This document shows positions 10,406 to 21,158 of a stretch of DNA of 64,000 bases, in pieces. The position numbers and the translations under genes are program-made. The notes under the pieces were generated by a model. The model worked only from the letters and a program-made list of their open reading frames with translations, was not told the DNA's origin and ran no database searches. The first letter of the stretch is position 1. Every line of letters begins with the position of its first letter. Source of the stretch: Hibiscus mutabilis (lineage: Eukaryota; Streptophyta; Magnoliopsida; Malvales; Malvaceae); assembly GCA_019671005.1 (NCBI GenBank), contig CM033719.1:26958750-27022749 (forward strand), given 5' to 3'.

Positions 10406-13264
10406 AATCCAAAGGTCCCTACGGTTTTCTCATCATTTCACAAAGAAATTCTCAACAAAAAATAATTATTGTTTATTAGAATTAAAAATCACATTTCCAT
10501 TTAGAAAAGCATTTTTTACATTCTTGATTATTTAAACATTTCATTTTTATGGGGTAGTTTTCCCATATGCATTTACACACATTTTTGAATGGACATATGT
10601 ATATATCATTTCTATACCAGGTCCTCGAATTTTGAATGCAACGGTATATTTGCTTCAGATCCAAAGATCAACTCTAAGTTGCATATATTTAGAAGAGATT
10701 GAATGTTGTGGTGATACTGTAAATGTGAGTATCTGCTAGTTTACTTAGGCCAACAGAAGAACAAAAACGAGTGTTTAGACAATGGACAGTTCCCATTTTA
10801 AGAATTTATCTTCTCAGGCACTTGTCGTTTTAGATCCTTGAAACGAAAGTTGACCCTAAACCTCTACCCCCTGAAGGCATTCTCAGAACATTTGTGAATA
10901 TGACAACGAATGGTGTTCTTTTGCTTTACCAGAAAACACAGATGAGACCATACAAATTGGATACGAAGATTAGAAAATCACCAGAAGAAAGTGGTTGAAA
11001 ACATGGATATGTCCAAACGAAAAACCAAAAAAGAAGATAAATGGTAATCAGAAGGCCGAAGCAATCCAGATCGAGTAAATATCAGAAGAGCTATAGAGAG
11101 GCAATTAACTCCGAGCGGAAGATCGCATCAATACCCAGTATAGATCCGTGTTGATTCAAGGATACATTCATAGACTCGAATAAGAAGAAAGAGATTCAAT
11201 GCTAAAAACCCAGAATGAACAATCTAAAAAAAGAGAAAAAAGAAAAAGAAAGAAAGAAAGAATATTGTATATGTTTCACACACAGATCAAACAATACAAG
11301 AACGAGACTTCAACTATGAGCAAGAGACAGAAGGAATCCACATTTCAAGTAAACATCAGTTTTGAAAATTAGTATAGAAGCTCGAATTGAAGCCAAGTCA
11401 ACACAAGTCGGCCCGAAGATTGCCAATTTTGAAAAAGGAAATGACCTCTAGGGTGAAAACCCAAAAATGGGCAGTCTAGAGTGATCCTAAAAATGAAGAA
11501 AAAGAGTAGTCTGCCTGAGCCTGCTGGCATCAATATCCAACCAAAATACACTGAAGGAAGTGACCTCTAGGGTGAAAACCTAAAAATGGGCAGTCTAGAG
11601 CGATCCAAGAGAAAAAGTGAAAAAGAAGAAAAGAAAAAAAAGAAAAGAAAAAAGAAAAAAGAATAACATTTCATCTGGGCATGCCAATCACAAGAATTCC
11701 CATAAATGTATTCGTAGTCCTTCATTCAAGAAATCTCAGTTTCGAGGAGTTTTGGAGGATCAAACATCCTTGAACAGAAAACGAACATCAGTATATAGCC
11801 AGAATGCATGGCAGCCTACAATAAAAAGAAAGGAAATGAACTCTAGGGTGAAAACCCGAAAACGGGCAGTCTAGAGTGATCCAAAAAAGGGAAGGAATAC
11901 TGGGCATATCCAAGTTACACAAGTACAGAAATACTGTTCCACTTAACCATAAACCAAAGGCCTACATTACAAGCCCCAAAGACCATTCTGGTCATCCATA
12001 GATATCCAAGTTGAATGAGAATGTCTTCAGATTTCATTCCGCCTATAAGGGTTAACTTTGCTTCAAGGAACGTCAAACTTCGAAGTGCTTGATCGACACC
12101 CAAATGAGGGAAGGATGGGGCATGGTGAGATAGTGAGATTAAGAGTGCCACCTTAAACGGGGTAGAAACTAGGTGGGGTTGTTCCTCTCAAAAGCCTATT
12201 AGACCAGAAGAAACTATACATTGGCATATATCTCCACAATGGTCAAGATCTTCTAAATATGCGCATCATTAGAGTTGATCTTTCGCAACTTGAAACAGAT
12301 GCACTATGGTGTTTGATATTTCGGGGGCAAACATGTTTTAAAAGGTTTGACATTTTCTCCTAAAGTTTTGATGTTTACCATTTCCCCCAAACATTAGTTT
12401 TTAAAAAATGTTTGGCAATACACTTCGAATTTTGTTTACCATTCTCCAAGCATTATTTTATAAAAAATGTTTGGTCCTTAGAAAAAGAAGAAGAAAAGAA
12501 AAAGATGTTTACCATTTGTTCCAAACAATGTTTTCAAAATGTTTGGTATCCCGTCCAAGTTGTGATTTTCGAAATGACTGTTATCTTTTCAAACAATCAT
12601 TATTTTTGAAATATACACAAGTAAATTACCTTTTGCATTACTTTAAAAATAAATGATGATGAGATTTAAGGCATAGGGACCGAGAGTTAGTTCCCGTCGA
12701 AATACTACGAGAAGATCAATGATGAGCTCAAAGGATGGAAGCATTTTGGCTCACCCTGGTAACTAGAAATAGATCAAGGCTCTGTATGATGGGCCAGAAA
12801 ATTCAAAGCAGTGGAGCCCGTGGTTGAATGGGGCAACGCCAAGCGAAGAAGATGACAAGGGTTCTTATAAGAATAATATAAGAACCAAGATCATTTATGA
12901 AGACGAGTGATAACCACGAAGACAAGAAAGCCTTCTGCAAAAAAGGTTTAAAAGAGTTTCAAATGAGGATTTAAGAGCATACAAAGAAAGCGAAGAAAGA
13001 GATGAAGAAATCGAGGAACGACATTTGAGTGTATGACTTTAGAACAAAAAAAGGCTGAAAGAAAAAAAAGAGAGAAAGAAAGAGAAAAAGTGAAAAAAGA
13101 AAAGAAAAAGAAAAAAGAATAAAAGAAAAAGAAAATAAGAAGAGAAAAAAGAAAAAGAAAAGAAAGAAACCATTACATTGCATGCATCATATAGATAGGG
13201 GCATGTCAATTTTTGCTTACTTTTTACAGGTACCTGAAGAATTATCAAAGAACATTAAGAAGTG
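10406..13264 (+). other. Non-coding interior of element A, second part
   Basis: Outside the CTCTAG modules I find no gene. Purine-rich runs at 11220-11660 and 13060-13170 make long artificial Phe/Ser or Lys readings. 12340-12600 has imperfect repeats of ATGTTTGGCA / ATGTTTACCATT spaced ~65 bp. Confidence 0.5.
11446..11876 (+). repeat. Three CTCTAG...CTAGAG modules
   Basis: Copies lie at 11446-11481, 11565-11600 and 11841-11876. Each has a perfect 6-bp outer stem, and inside it GGGT-GAAA-ACCC followed by CCCA-AAAA-TGGG (copy 1) or CCCG-AAAA-CGGG (copy 3). The surrounding 11220-11660 is purine-rich (AAAGAAAAAG). Confidence 0.6.
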
Positions 13265-13273
13265 GATTTCATT

Positions 13274-13900
13274 GAAGAAGTTTTGGCGGCCATTTTCGGC
13301 GTGAGTCCCTAAATTTGAAGAAGTTTTGGCGGCCATTTTCGGCGTGAGTCCCTAAATTTGAAGAAGTTTTGGCGGCCATTTTCGGCGTGAGTCCCTAAAT
13401 TTGAAGAAAGTTTTGGCGGCCATTTTCGGCGTGAGTCACTAAATTTGAAGAAGTTTTGGCGGCCATTTTCGGCGTGAGTCCCTAAACTTGAAGAAGCTTT
13501 GGCGGCCATTTTCGGCGTGAGTCCCTAAATTTGAAGAAGCTTTGGCGGCCATTTTCGGCGTGAGTCCCAAAATTTGAAGAAGTTTTGGCGGCCATTTTTG
13601 GCATGAGTCCCTAAATTTGAAGAAGTTTTGGCGGCCATTTCCGGCGTGAGTCCCTAAATTTGAAGAAGTTTTGGCGGCCATTTTCGGCCTGAGTCCCTAA
13701 ATTTGAAGAAGTTTTGGCAGCCACCTTCGGCGCGAGTCCTTAAAATTTGAAAAAAGTTGGGCAGCCACCTTCGGCGTGAGTCCCCAAAATTTGAAGAAAG
13801 ATTGGCAACCACCTTTGGCGTGAGTCCCCAAAATTTGAAGAAAGATAGGTAGCCATTTTCGGCGTGAATCCCCAAATTGAAGAAAGATTTCGGCAGCCTT
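13274..13900 (+). repeat. 43-bp tandem array, about 14 copies
   Basis: The unit reads GAAGAAGTTTTGGCGGCC, then ATTTTCGGCGTGAGTCCCTAAATTT. The first nine or so copies are near identical; those after 13720 drift (GCAGCCACCTTCGGCG) and change length by a base or two. It lies directly upstream of the hairpin array. Confidence 0.9.
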
Positions 13901-14039
13901 AGTAGCGTAAGTCCAAAGATATCAACAGCCTTGTAAAAAAAGAAAAATTAAAAAAATGAGAGAAAAAAGAATAAGAGAAGAAAAATGAAGGAAAAAGAAA
14001 AAAGAGAGCAGAAAAAAGGAAAAAGAGAAAAAAATCGAA

Positions 14040-15360
14040 GATAAAGGTTCTATATAGGAAGGGCCTATATTTTCAAGCTCTCGTAGCAAGAGGTTCTATG
14101 TAGGAAGAATCCGCCGCTCCAAGATTTCAGAAGCTGAAAGTTTTATATAGGAAGGACTTACAGCTCCAGAGTGAAGACTAGTAGTTCTATATAGGAAGAA
14201 CTCTCAGCCGAAGGAATTCACCCATGATACACAAGGTTTTATATAGGGAAAATCTGTTGTGTTGAAAGCGAAGAGTCCTATATAGGAAGGGCTCTGAGCT
14301 TCACTGTCTTAGAGTGAGAGGTTCTATATAGGAAGAACCCGTAGCTCCGAGATTTCAGGAGCTGAAAGTTTTATATAGGAAGGGCTTGCAGCTCCAGGGT
14401 GAAGACTAGCAGTTCTATATAGGAAGAACTCCCAGCCGAAGGAATTCACCCATGACATATAAGGTTTTATATAGGGAAAACCCGTTGTGTTGAAGGCGAA
14501 GAGTCCTATATAGGAAGGGCTCCGAGCTTTACTGTCTTAGATTGAAAGGTTCTATATAGGAAGAACCTGTAGCTCCGAGATTTCAGAAGCTAAAAGTTCT
14601 ATATAGGAAGGACTGACGGCTCCAGGGTGAAGACTATCTGTTCTTTATAGGAAGAACTCCCAGCCGAAGGAATTCACCCATGATACACAAGGTTTTATAT
14701 AGGGAAAACCTGTTGTCTTGAAAGCGAAAAGTCCTATATAGGAAGGGCTCCGAGCTTTACTGTCTTAGAGTGAAAGGTTCTATATAGGAAGAACCTGTAG
14801 CTCTGAGATTTCAGAAGCTGAAAGTTCTATATAGGAAGAACTGACGGCTCTAGGGTGAAGACTAGCAGTTCTATATAGGAAGAACTCTCAGCCGAAAGAA
14901 TTCACCCATGACACATAAGGTTTTATATAGGGAAAACTTGTTGTGTTGAAAGCGAAGAGTCCTATATAGGAAGGGATCTGAGCTTTACTGTCTTAGAGTG
15001 AAAGGTTCTATATAGGAAGAACCTGTAGCTCTGAGATTTCAGAAGCTAAAAGTTCTATATAGAAAGAACTGACGGCTCCAGGGTTTGAAGACTAGCAGTT
15101 CTATACGGGAGGAACTTCCAGTCGGAAGAATCCATCAGCGACGCAGAAGGTTTTATATAGGAGAAACCAGCGTTGAAGGCGAAGAGTTCTATATAGGAAG
15201 GACTCCAAGCTGCACCGTCTCAGAATGAAAGGTTCTATATAGGAGGGACTCATAACTCGAGGCTTCAGAGTGAAGGGTTCTATGTAGAAAGAGCCTATAA
15301 CTCCAAGATCGGAAGGTGACGAAGTTCTATATAGGAAGAACTTACAAGCTTGAAGATTTA
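14040..15360 (+). repeat. Array of TATATAGGAA-loop hairpins with 228-bp higher-order period
   Basis: About 28 short inverted repeats follow one another every 40-55 bp. Each has the loop TATATAGGAA (or ATATAGGGA) and a 5-7-bp stem. Stems differ: AGTTC/GAACT (14183-14202), AGAGTCC/GGGCTCT (from 14272), GGTTC/GAACC (14320-14339), GGTTTT/AAAACC (14464 on). The landmark GAATTCACCCATGA recurs at 14214, 14442, 14670 and 14898, exactly 228 bp apart, so five hairpins in fixed order form a higher-order unit. The array ends near the polypurine tract. A reverse-strand relative is at 63540-64000. Confidence 0.85.
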
Positions 15361-15476
15361 GCTAAGGAAGAGTTGAGAGTTCCAGAAGAACACGTGATTC
15401 CGAAGCCAAAGACAAGAAAGTAGGTAAAAAATGAGTGCTTTTGATCTTTGCTTTGTCCTCGTTTTACAAGAACAAG

Positions 15477-15490
15477 CAAAGAGGGGCAAC
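15477..15490 (+). other. Polypurine tract of element A
   Basis: AAAGAGGGGCAAC lies immediately before the 3' LTR. This tract, preceded by ACAAGAACAAGC, recurs on the opposite strand at 63420-63436. Confidence 0.75.
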
Positions 15491-16807
15491 TGTAATCACT
15501 CATTTTTGACCGGGTTTTAGTGTTATTAGTATTATTTTAATGGTAGTATTATTAATATAAAATTAATAAAAAATCAAAAAATAATAATAATAAATAATAT
15601 AAAAAATTTAATTAAAAAGAAAAAAAAAAGAAGGAAAATTGGTGGTTTTGGAGTGACCACGTCACCCTTAACCCACCCCAATTGCCTATATAAAGGCATG
15701 GGGCATGGACAATTACACACGCCAATTGGAGAAGAAATGGCAGCCAATTTACACTCCAGAATTGCACGCCAATTTTGCCAATCAATTGGCAATGCAATTG
15801 GCACCCCAAAATCGTGGGGCTAGGCCGGCTGCAAGGCTGGCCGGGGTTGGGGGCAGTGCCCTCGACCCCAGTTGGTTCGATCCAACATTTGATCGGGGTC
15901 CTATTTTAGGTCTGATCTAGTTAATATTTTTGGAGAGGTCGCGGTAGATCTCGGTGGGGTTCGGTCGGGGTTCGTCATTCGAGCTCCTAGTTAGGTATAT
16001 TTTCTTCCCTTTTTATTAGTGTTGTAATTTTTATAATTTAATGAAATATTAGTTATTTTAAAATCGTAGTCTTATTTTTTTAGTTTGTATGTTTATGTTT
16101 TAGATTAGTATTTAATATGTTTAAATTTATGTTTTATATTAATATTTTAGTTATGTTAAATTTATTTTTTATGTGTTAGATTAATATTTATGAATGTTAG
16201 TATTTTATTTATGTTAGATTAATTTTTATTTATAAGTTAGATTAATATTTATGTATGTATGTTTTAGATTAGTATTTTATTTATGTTAGATTAGTATTCT
16301 ATTATGTTAATATTTATTTGTATTGTATTTAAATTATTTGCCATGTTTTATATTTTGCTCACTAAGTTTGCATAATGGAATATATAATGTCAATGTGGTG
16401 CCCTTTTATCCGAGCGTAAACGGGGCCAGTATCAGGCGTAGTGATAGTGGTTGGGCGTTTACTCTCGGATAACGGGGCCTTTAAAATTTATTCGCAATTA
16501 TAACCGAATTTTAAACTAATCGTCATTTTAATCCGGAAAGTCTAATATTAATAAAACGGTAATTATTAAAAGTACCAATTTTGGGCGGTGTGGGGGTGCT
16601 AATCCTTCCCCATCCGTAACCGACTTTCGAACTCAAAGTTTTTGAATCTCTGGTTTTATGGTGTCCGGCCTACCTAAGTGGCCGGTGGCGACTCTAATTT
16701 TTAAATAAAATGCGGTTTTTTAAAACCCCACGGAATAAATATTTTATATCCGAAAAATCACAAACACATCGAAAACTCGTTTTTTTAGCGTAAAGGACAT
16801 CGCTACA
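15491..16807 (+). repeat. 3' LTR of element A
   Basis: 1317 bp with the same termini as the 5' LTR. It has a 17-bp insertion (GGCTGCAAGGCTGGCCG region near 15827) absent from the 5' copy, plus scattered substitutions. It is followed by the target duplication GAAGT. Confidence 0.9.
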
Positions 16808-16812
16808 GAAGT

Positions 16813-17697
16813 GACTCCCCTGCTACTGGTGCAATGGCAGCAAATCTGCACTCCTAGTGCAGAGGGAGGGCTTGGCCTTTATGACTTGGCCTGCTGGAGC
16901 AAGGCATGTGCCTTTAGACTGATCAGGAACTTTCTGGCTTATGAGGGCTCTCCCTGGGTGGCTTGGGTTAAAGCTTATGTCACTCGAGGATAGGGTTTTT
17001 GGGCAGTTGATATTTGAAGTTTAATGAGTTAGTGTATGCGTAGGCTCTTGAAACTAAGAGGTGAAACATCTTGTTTGTTTGCTACTGGTTCTGATTTAAG
17101 GGTGTTGTCAACCAGGGTGATTTGGTCTGAAATTCGTGTTAAAAGAGAGAGGGTTGCCTGGCATAATTTGGTTTGGTTCTCTCAGCATGTCCCCAAGCAT
17201 GCTATTATCACCTTGCTTGCAATTTTAGGGAGACTCCATACCAGGGGTAGATTGCAGAGATGGGGCATTCTTTCTGATACGGCTTGTGTGCTGTGTGAGC
17301 ATGGTATTGATGAAACAAGGGATCACTTGTTCGTTGATTGCAACGTTGCTGGTGCGGTCTGGTCGACTGTCATTTCCCTTTGTGGGGTAACTAGAGATAT
17401 TGCTTGTTGGGACGATGAGTTGGTATGGGCTATTCAAGCTATGAAAGGGAAGTCCTTGAAGGCTTTTGTTTTGCGGATTGCTTGAGTCACTCTCGTTCTT
17501 TGATTGATATTCAAGATGTAATTAAAGGAATTGTCCGAGTTAAGGTTGCACATAGGGATATAGATAAGTTTTCATTTGTTCATTCTTCCATTTGTATATC
17601 TTGGGGGCTAATCTAGTTTTATGTTAGGTTGTGGCCTTGTACCATGTAGCAAATCTTTTTCTTTGAGATAAATGGATTTCAACTACTTATCTAAAAA
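16813..17697 (+). pseudogene. LINE, second part: RT C-terminus and zf-RVT, with poly(A) end
   Basis: The reading resumes with WQQICTPSAEGGLGLYDL and WVAWVKAY. After stops it continues as VIWSEIRVKRERVAWHNLVW and a zinc-binding RVT segment with CVLCEHGIDETRDHLFVDC (C..C...H....C, 17290-17345). An ~8-bp deletion near 16833 shifts the frame. The 3' end is TTATCTAAAAAAATTAAA at 17690-17700, a LINE-type tail. With the 11.8-kb insert removed, CFWKGS joins DSPATGA in frame, so it is one LINE with 4185-4984. Confidence 0.85.
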
Positions 17698-18034
17698 AAT
17701 TAAATTAATTTAATATTTTTATATTTTTAAATTTTACAATTTTTATGATTTTTTTAAATTTTTAGATTTTTTAGAATTTTTTAATAATTTTGTTGTTTTT
17801 TTAGAATTAAAAAAATCAACTTTGATGATGTGGCACGTCCAGAGCATGCCATGTGTCCGTCAATCTTTGACCGTTAAAGGGCATTGATAGTTAACATGGT
17901 GAACATAGCGGAGAGGCTAAATTAGGTGCAATTTGAATTATGAGAGTTAAATTGGGTAAAATTTTCTATAAAAATTTAATTGGTTTTTTGATTTTTCGTT
18001 GAGGGCCAATTGGACCTTTAAGCCTATAATTTTT
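17698..18034. other. AT-rich spacer with dispersed-repeat sequence
   Basis: Positions 17700-17810 are nearly pure A/T. 17825-18020 has the GATGTGGCACGTCCAGAGC ... GTTAACATGG ... GGCTAAATTAGGTG style sequence common in plant repeats. There is no gene. It separates the LINE tail from the returning tRNA-bearing repeat. Confidence 0.4.
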
Positions 18035-18097
18035 AATTGTATGACTCAATCTTATCTAATTCATCTATTGAGAGACTAGTACTAGAGTGAAAGATCT

Positions 18098-18588
18098 CAC
18101 TTTTTTTAGATAAAAGAAGAAATTATCACGTAACTCGTTAAATACTCCATAATCCTAGTTGGAAAAAAAGTGTACACATTTTTTAGATAAAAGAAAAAAT
18201 TATCACGTGCTTCATTAAAAATTCTCAATCCTAGTTGAAAAAAAAGAGTACACATAATAATTTATATAAAAAAAAAAACTAAATCCTAGTTGAAAAAAAG
18301 AGTACATATAATAATTTATAAAAAAAAAAACTACGGGAATAACCTATCAAAATATAGCAAATACAATACCAAACCCAAACAAATTACCCATGTCCCATGA
18401 TAAGACACTAACCACTATCCTAGGGCACAGATACGGACGGCTCTAGGAGATTGCTCCTGCTGAATCAACGGCACAACAAAAGTCAGTGGATCAACGTATA
18501 AACGCTCCCCATCAGGTTCTCCTCGAGTCATGGAGGCCAAAGAATCAGCTACCTCATTCGACTCACGCCGAATACATCGATATTAAAG
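18098..18588 (-). pseudogene. LINE 3' end with RNase H-like C-terminus
   Basis: On the minus strand 18585-18420 reads RRESNEVADSLASMTRGEPD, the R..N..AD.LA end of the RNase H domain of plant LINEs, followed by DPLTFVVPLIQQ and a stop. Downstream, ACTCTTTTTTTCAACTAGGA is repeated three to four times, and the insert ends in TTTTATCTAAAAAAAG, a LINE tail. It lies between GATCTCACT and AAAGTCAATCAA of the tRNA-bearing repeat, which are adjacent in other units. Confidence 0.7.
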
Positions 18589-18603
18589 TCAATCAACAAT
18601 AAA

Positions 18604-18661
18604 GTCTTTGGTGAGGATTGAACTCACGACCATTGCACTACCACTATGCTACAAAAGTAGC
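18604..18661 (-). pseudogene. tRNA-like copy 5, anticodon arm deleted
   Basis: The acceptor and T arm (CTTTGGTGAGGATTGAACTC) and D arm (CTACCACTATGC) remain. The anticodon arm is reduced to CATTGCA. Confidence 0.5.
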
Positions 18662-19057
18662 TGTTAAAATTTTGTTATTTTAACTAGGTTCGCATGTGGT
18701 ATAAATCATACTCGGTCGTACTAGATGAGAGCCTATACAACTCTGGCATATAAACACGTAAAGATTAATGAAAGATGAAACAGTTAGTAATTGCTTACCG
18801 TTAAGGTATTTTCTATGAAATTGCTAATTTACCTTTATGCACATATAACTATTAAAGAGATGAAAATGTGTTTTTATAGAAAACCCTAATTTTTATGATT
18901 TAGTTTTATGTTTAAAAAATAAAAAATATATGTTATTTTTAATGTTTAAATCATACTTGTATCGTAGGTCTCGATTCTATTTAATTAATCTCTTGAGACT
19001 GGTACTAGAGTAAAAGATCTTATTTTTGGTACAAATTACCAAAATTTAATCAATAAA

Positions 19058-19126
19058 ACTCTTGAGCAATTGAACTCGCTACCTTTTGCTTACAAAGTAA
19101 ACATACTACCATTATACTACAAACGC
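19058..19126 (-). pseudogene. tRNA-like copy 6, diverged
   Basis: Full length (about 69 bases) but with substitutions in the acceptor and T stem (CTCTTGAGCAATTGAACTCGC). The anticodon loop reads TTTGTAA (TGT, Thr). Confidence 0.5.
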
Positions 19127-19185
19127 TACTGATACAATATTATTATTTCAACATGGTTTGCATTTCGTAGAAATCATACTCCGGT

Positions 19186-20216
19186 TGTGATAACGGAGTC
19201 GCCACTGGTCCCTTTTACTATATTAGGTGGACCATAAACCAAAGAACAAATTAAAGATTACGAAATCTCGAGGGTTCAGGGGCACGGTTACATTTGGAGA
19301 ATGATTAACACCCCCACAACGCCCGGAGAATAATGCTTACTTGATCACTAATATTTTTTTCTTGGTAATCCGAATGAGTGCATGCAAAGATTAATGTAAA
19401 AATTCACAAAGTTCTAAAAGTGACCCGAATTTGCTCACGGCTGAGGAAACCCCGGTCAATCTTAGACACAAGAGGATTAAGGCATTAATCCCTAAAATCC
19501 GAATGTATAATCTTGCATAGGAGTCTCAACTATTCCCCAACTGCTAGAGGAAGAGCAAATTAACCCTATTTGAGAAAATATTCCGTTTTCATGATGCAAT
19601 AAAATCTTTTTGGAATGATGTTTTATTTGCCCCTTTTATTAATTTTTAAAGCCTAGAATTTTAATTAATGGATGTTTAGAGAAACTAATCCTAAAAAGGC
19701 TCCACTTGACGAATTTTAATTTAAGGCTATGTTAAATTATCTAAAGGAGTTACCAAGTTAATTTAAAGAATATATTATTTTAGGGACCTAAATCTATGGG
19801 ATTTATAGCCTAACATATTTTAAAACTTAAAATTAAATCTAAGAGATCATAAAGAATATTTACTAATCATATTTAAAGAGTCTAACCAAAAAGTCTATGT
19901 TTTAATTAACTTCGTTTGAACAATCACTAACTATTGTTTACTTCTATTTTCAGGTCTTGCCCCACCGTCAATGATGTAGTGGATCAACCTTCCATTCTTC
20001 AGATCTTGCCTCATCGTCAGTGGTGTAGCGGATCATCTTTTTTCCTCAGATCTTGACTCTCTGTCTGTGGTGTAACGGATCATCTTTTTTCCTCAGATCT
20101 TGACTCTCTGTCTGTGGTGTAACGGATCATTTTTTTCCTCAAATCTTGACTCTCCGCCAGTGGTGTAGCAGATCAACTTCTCTTCAGATCATGCCTCTTC
20201 TTCAGATCTTGACTCA
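19186..20216. mobile_element. Tat/Ogre-like LTR piece joined to hairpin repeats
   Basis: 19196-19330 carries GGAGTCGCCACTGG, then ACGGTTACATTTGG and AACACCCCCACAACGCCC, the minus-orientation LTR-end signature shared with 35640-35770. 19950-20216 holds four to five plus-orientation units of the GATC-TTGACTCTCTGTCTGTGGTGTAACG-GATC type, related to the E1/E2 arrays read on their sense strand. The two parts have opposite orientation, so the piece is rearranged. 19340-19940 is AT-rich without genes. Confidence 0.55.
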
Positions 20217-20826
20217 GTGGGCATAGTTAGCCAGCACATGAGTGACCCCCGAGAAGAGCACTTAGAGGCTGTTAATAGGATCCTAAGGTACTTGAAGTTC
20301 ACACCAGGATCTGGACTTATTTTCAAGAAACAACAGGATAGAACAGTGAAAGTGTATACAAACTCAAGTTGGGCATGTGAATTAACAGATAGGAGATCCG
20401 TAAGTGGTTATTGCACCTTTGTATAGGGTAATCTGGTTACTTGGAGAAGTAAAAAATAATCGGTCGTCTCTAGGAGCAGTGCTGAGGCAGAGTTTAGGGC
20501 AATGGCCCTTGGGATATGTGAAGGAATGTGGATTAAGAAGCTTTTGATTGAACTAGAGTTGGATGGAAGTTCACAGTTTGAAATTTATAGTGACTGCCAA
20601 TCGGCAATGAGCATTGCAAGGAATCCTGTGCAACATGACAGGACCAAACATATTGAAATAGATATACATTTTATCTATGAGAAGGTCAACAATGGGATTG
20701 TAAGGCTGAACTACATTCCTACCAAAGACCAGCTTGCGGATATCTTCACCAAGGCACTACCAAGAGCAACCTTTAATGTGCTTTCATCCAAACTGGGTGC
20801 ATACAACATATACACGCCAGTTTGAG
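20202..20826 (+). pseudogene. Ty1/Copia RNase H domain, broken
   Basis: The reading HLEAVNRILRYLK, SGLIFKKQ, a stop-containing link, SSAEAEFRAMA, FEIYSDCQSAMSIA, KHIEIDIHFI and LADIFTKALP is the C-terminal RNase H of a Copia polyprotein. Stops occur at 20424-20426 and about 20457. The first catalytic Asp (normally YSDADWA or similar) is Asn in VYTNSSWA. SSAEAE keeps its Glu and YSDCQSA its Asp. Everything upstream (gag, protease, integrase, RT) is missing. A polypurine-like TTTGAGGGGAG and the LTR follow directly. Confidence 0.85.
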
Positions 20827-20831
20827 GGGAG

Positions 20832-21090
20832 TGTTGGTTAGCACGAGTAAAATAGAGTTATAATTCTATTAGGAGTTGTAATCTTATCCTAGTAAAGTTA
20901 TAATTCTATTAGGAGATGTAATCTTATCCTAACAAGTAGTTTAGTTTTATTTAAACTTTGTAAAGAGATAAAAGTCCTATCCTTGTAGTTAATTACTAAG
21001 GATAAAACTCCTTGTAAAAAGTCTTTAAAAAGACTTTCTGTTGTACATCGAAATTAACAGAGTAATTCTAATAAAACTCTGATTTCTACA
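20832..21090 (+). repeat. Copia 3' LTR, 259 bp
   Basis: Runs from TGTTGGTTAGC to TTTCTACA, right after the purine tract of the RNase H remnant. It contains a 41-bp direct duplication (AGTTATAATTCTATTAGGAG at about 20856 and 20896). Its end lies 68 bp before the first recognised exon of the next gene, so the Copia remnant sits in, or has cut off, the 5' side of that gene. Confidence 0.8.
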
Positions 21091-21158
21091 CCTATAGAGA
21101 ATGCTAATTGTTTTATTGTACCAATAAAAGTTGCTTATGCATGCTACTTCCTTTGCAG

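Larger units (their letters stand above)
4985..16807 (+). mobile_element. Complete 11.8-kb LTR element (element A), Tat/Ogre-like, non-coding
   Basis: Two LTRs (4985-6284 and 15491-16807) begin TGTAATCACTC and end ATCGCTACA. A tRNA-Arg-type primer site follows the first and a purine tract (AAAGAGGGGCAAC) precedes the second. The 5-bp duplication GAAGT at 4980-4984 and 16808-16812 marks a true insertion, into a LINE. The 9.2-kb interior has only decayed gag remnants, one 98-codon frame and long tandem arrays. No protease, RT, RNase H or integrase is visible, so movement must have depended on enzymes from another element. Confidence 0.9.
18035..19185. repeat. Tandem repeat with tRNA-like cores, right block
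   Basis: The sequence returns to GAGAGACTAGTACTAGAGTG, ATCATACTCGGTCGTACT, ATAAACACGTAAAG and AAAGAGATGAAAATGTG, the landmarks of the 1903-4184 block. A minus-strand LINE tail fragment is inserted at 18098-18588. The block breaks off at ATCATACTCC near 19183, where a Tat/Ogre-like fragment begins. Confidence 0.7.

Noticed and set aside
12971..13248. Phe/Ser-rich frames
   Set aside because: Translations of the purine-rich AAAGAAAAAG tract on the opposite strand.
13309..13875. Repetitive protein (MAAKASSNLGTHAENGRQ-like) on the minus strand
   Set aside because: The 43-bp unit has no stop in any minus-strand frame, so the reading simply cycles through frames. It is antisense to the element.
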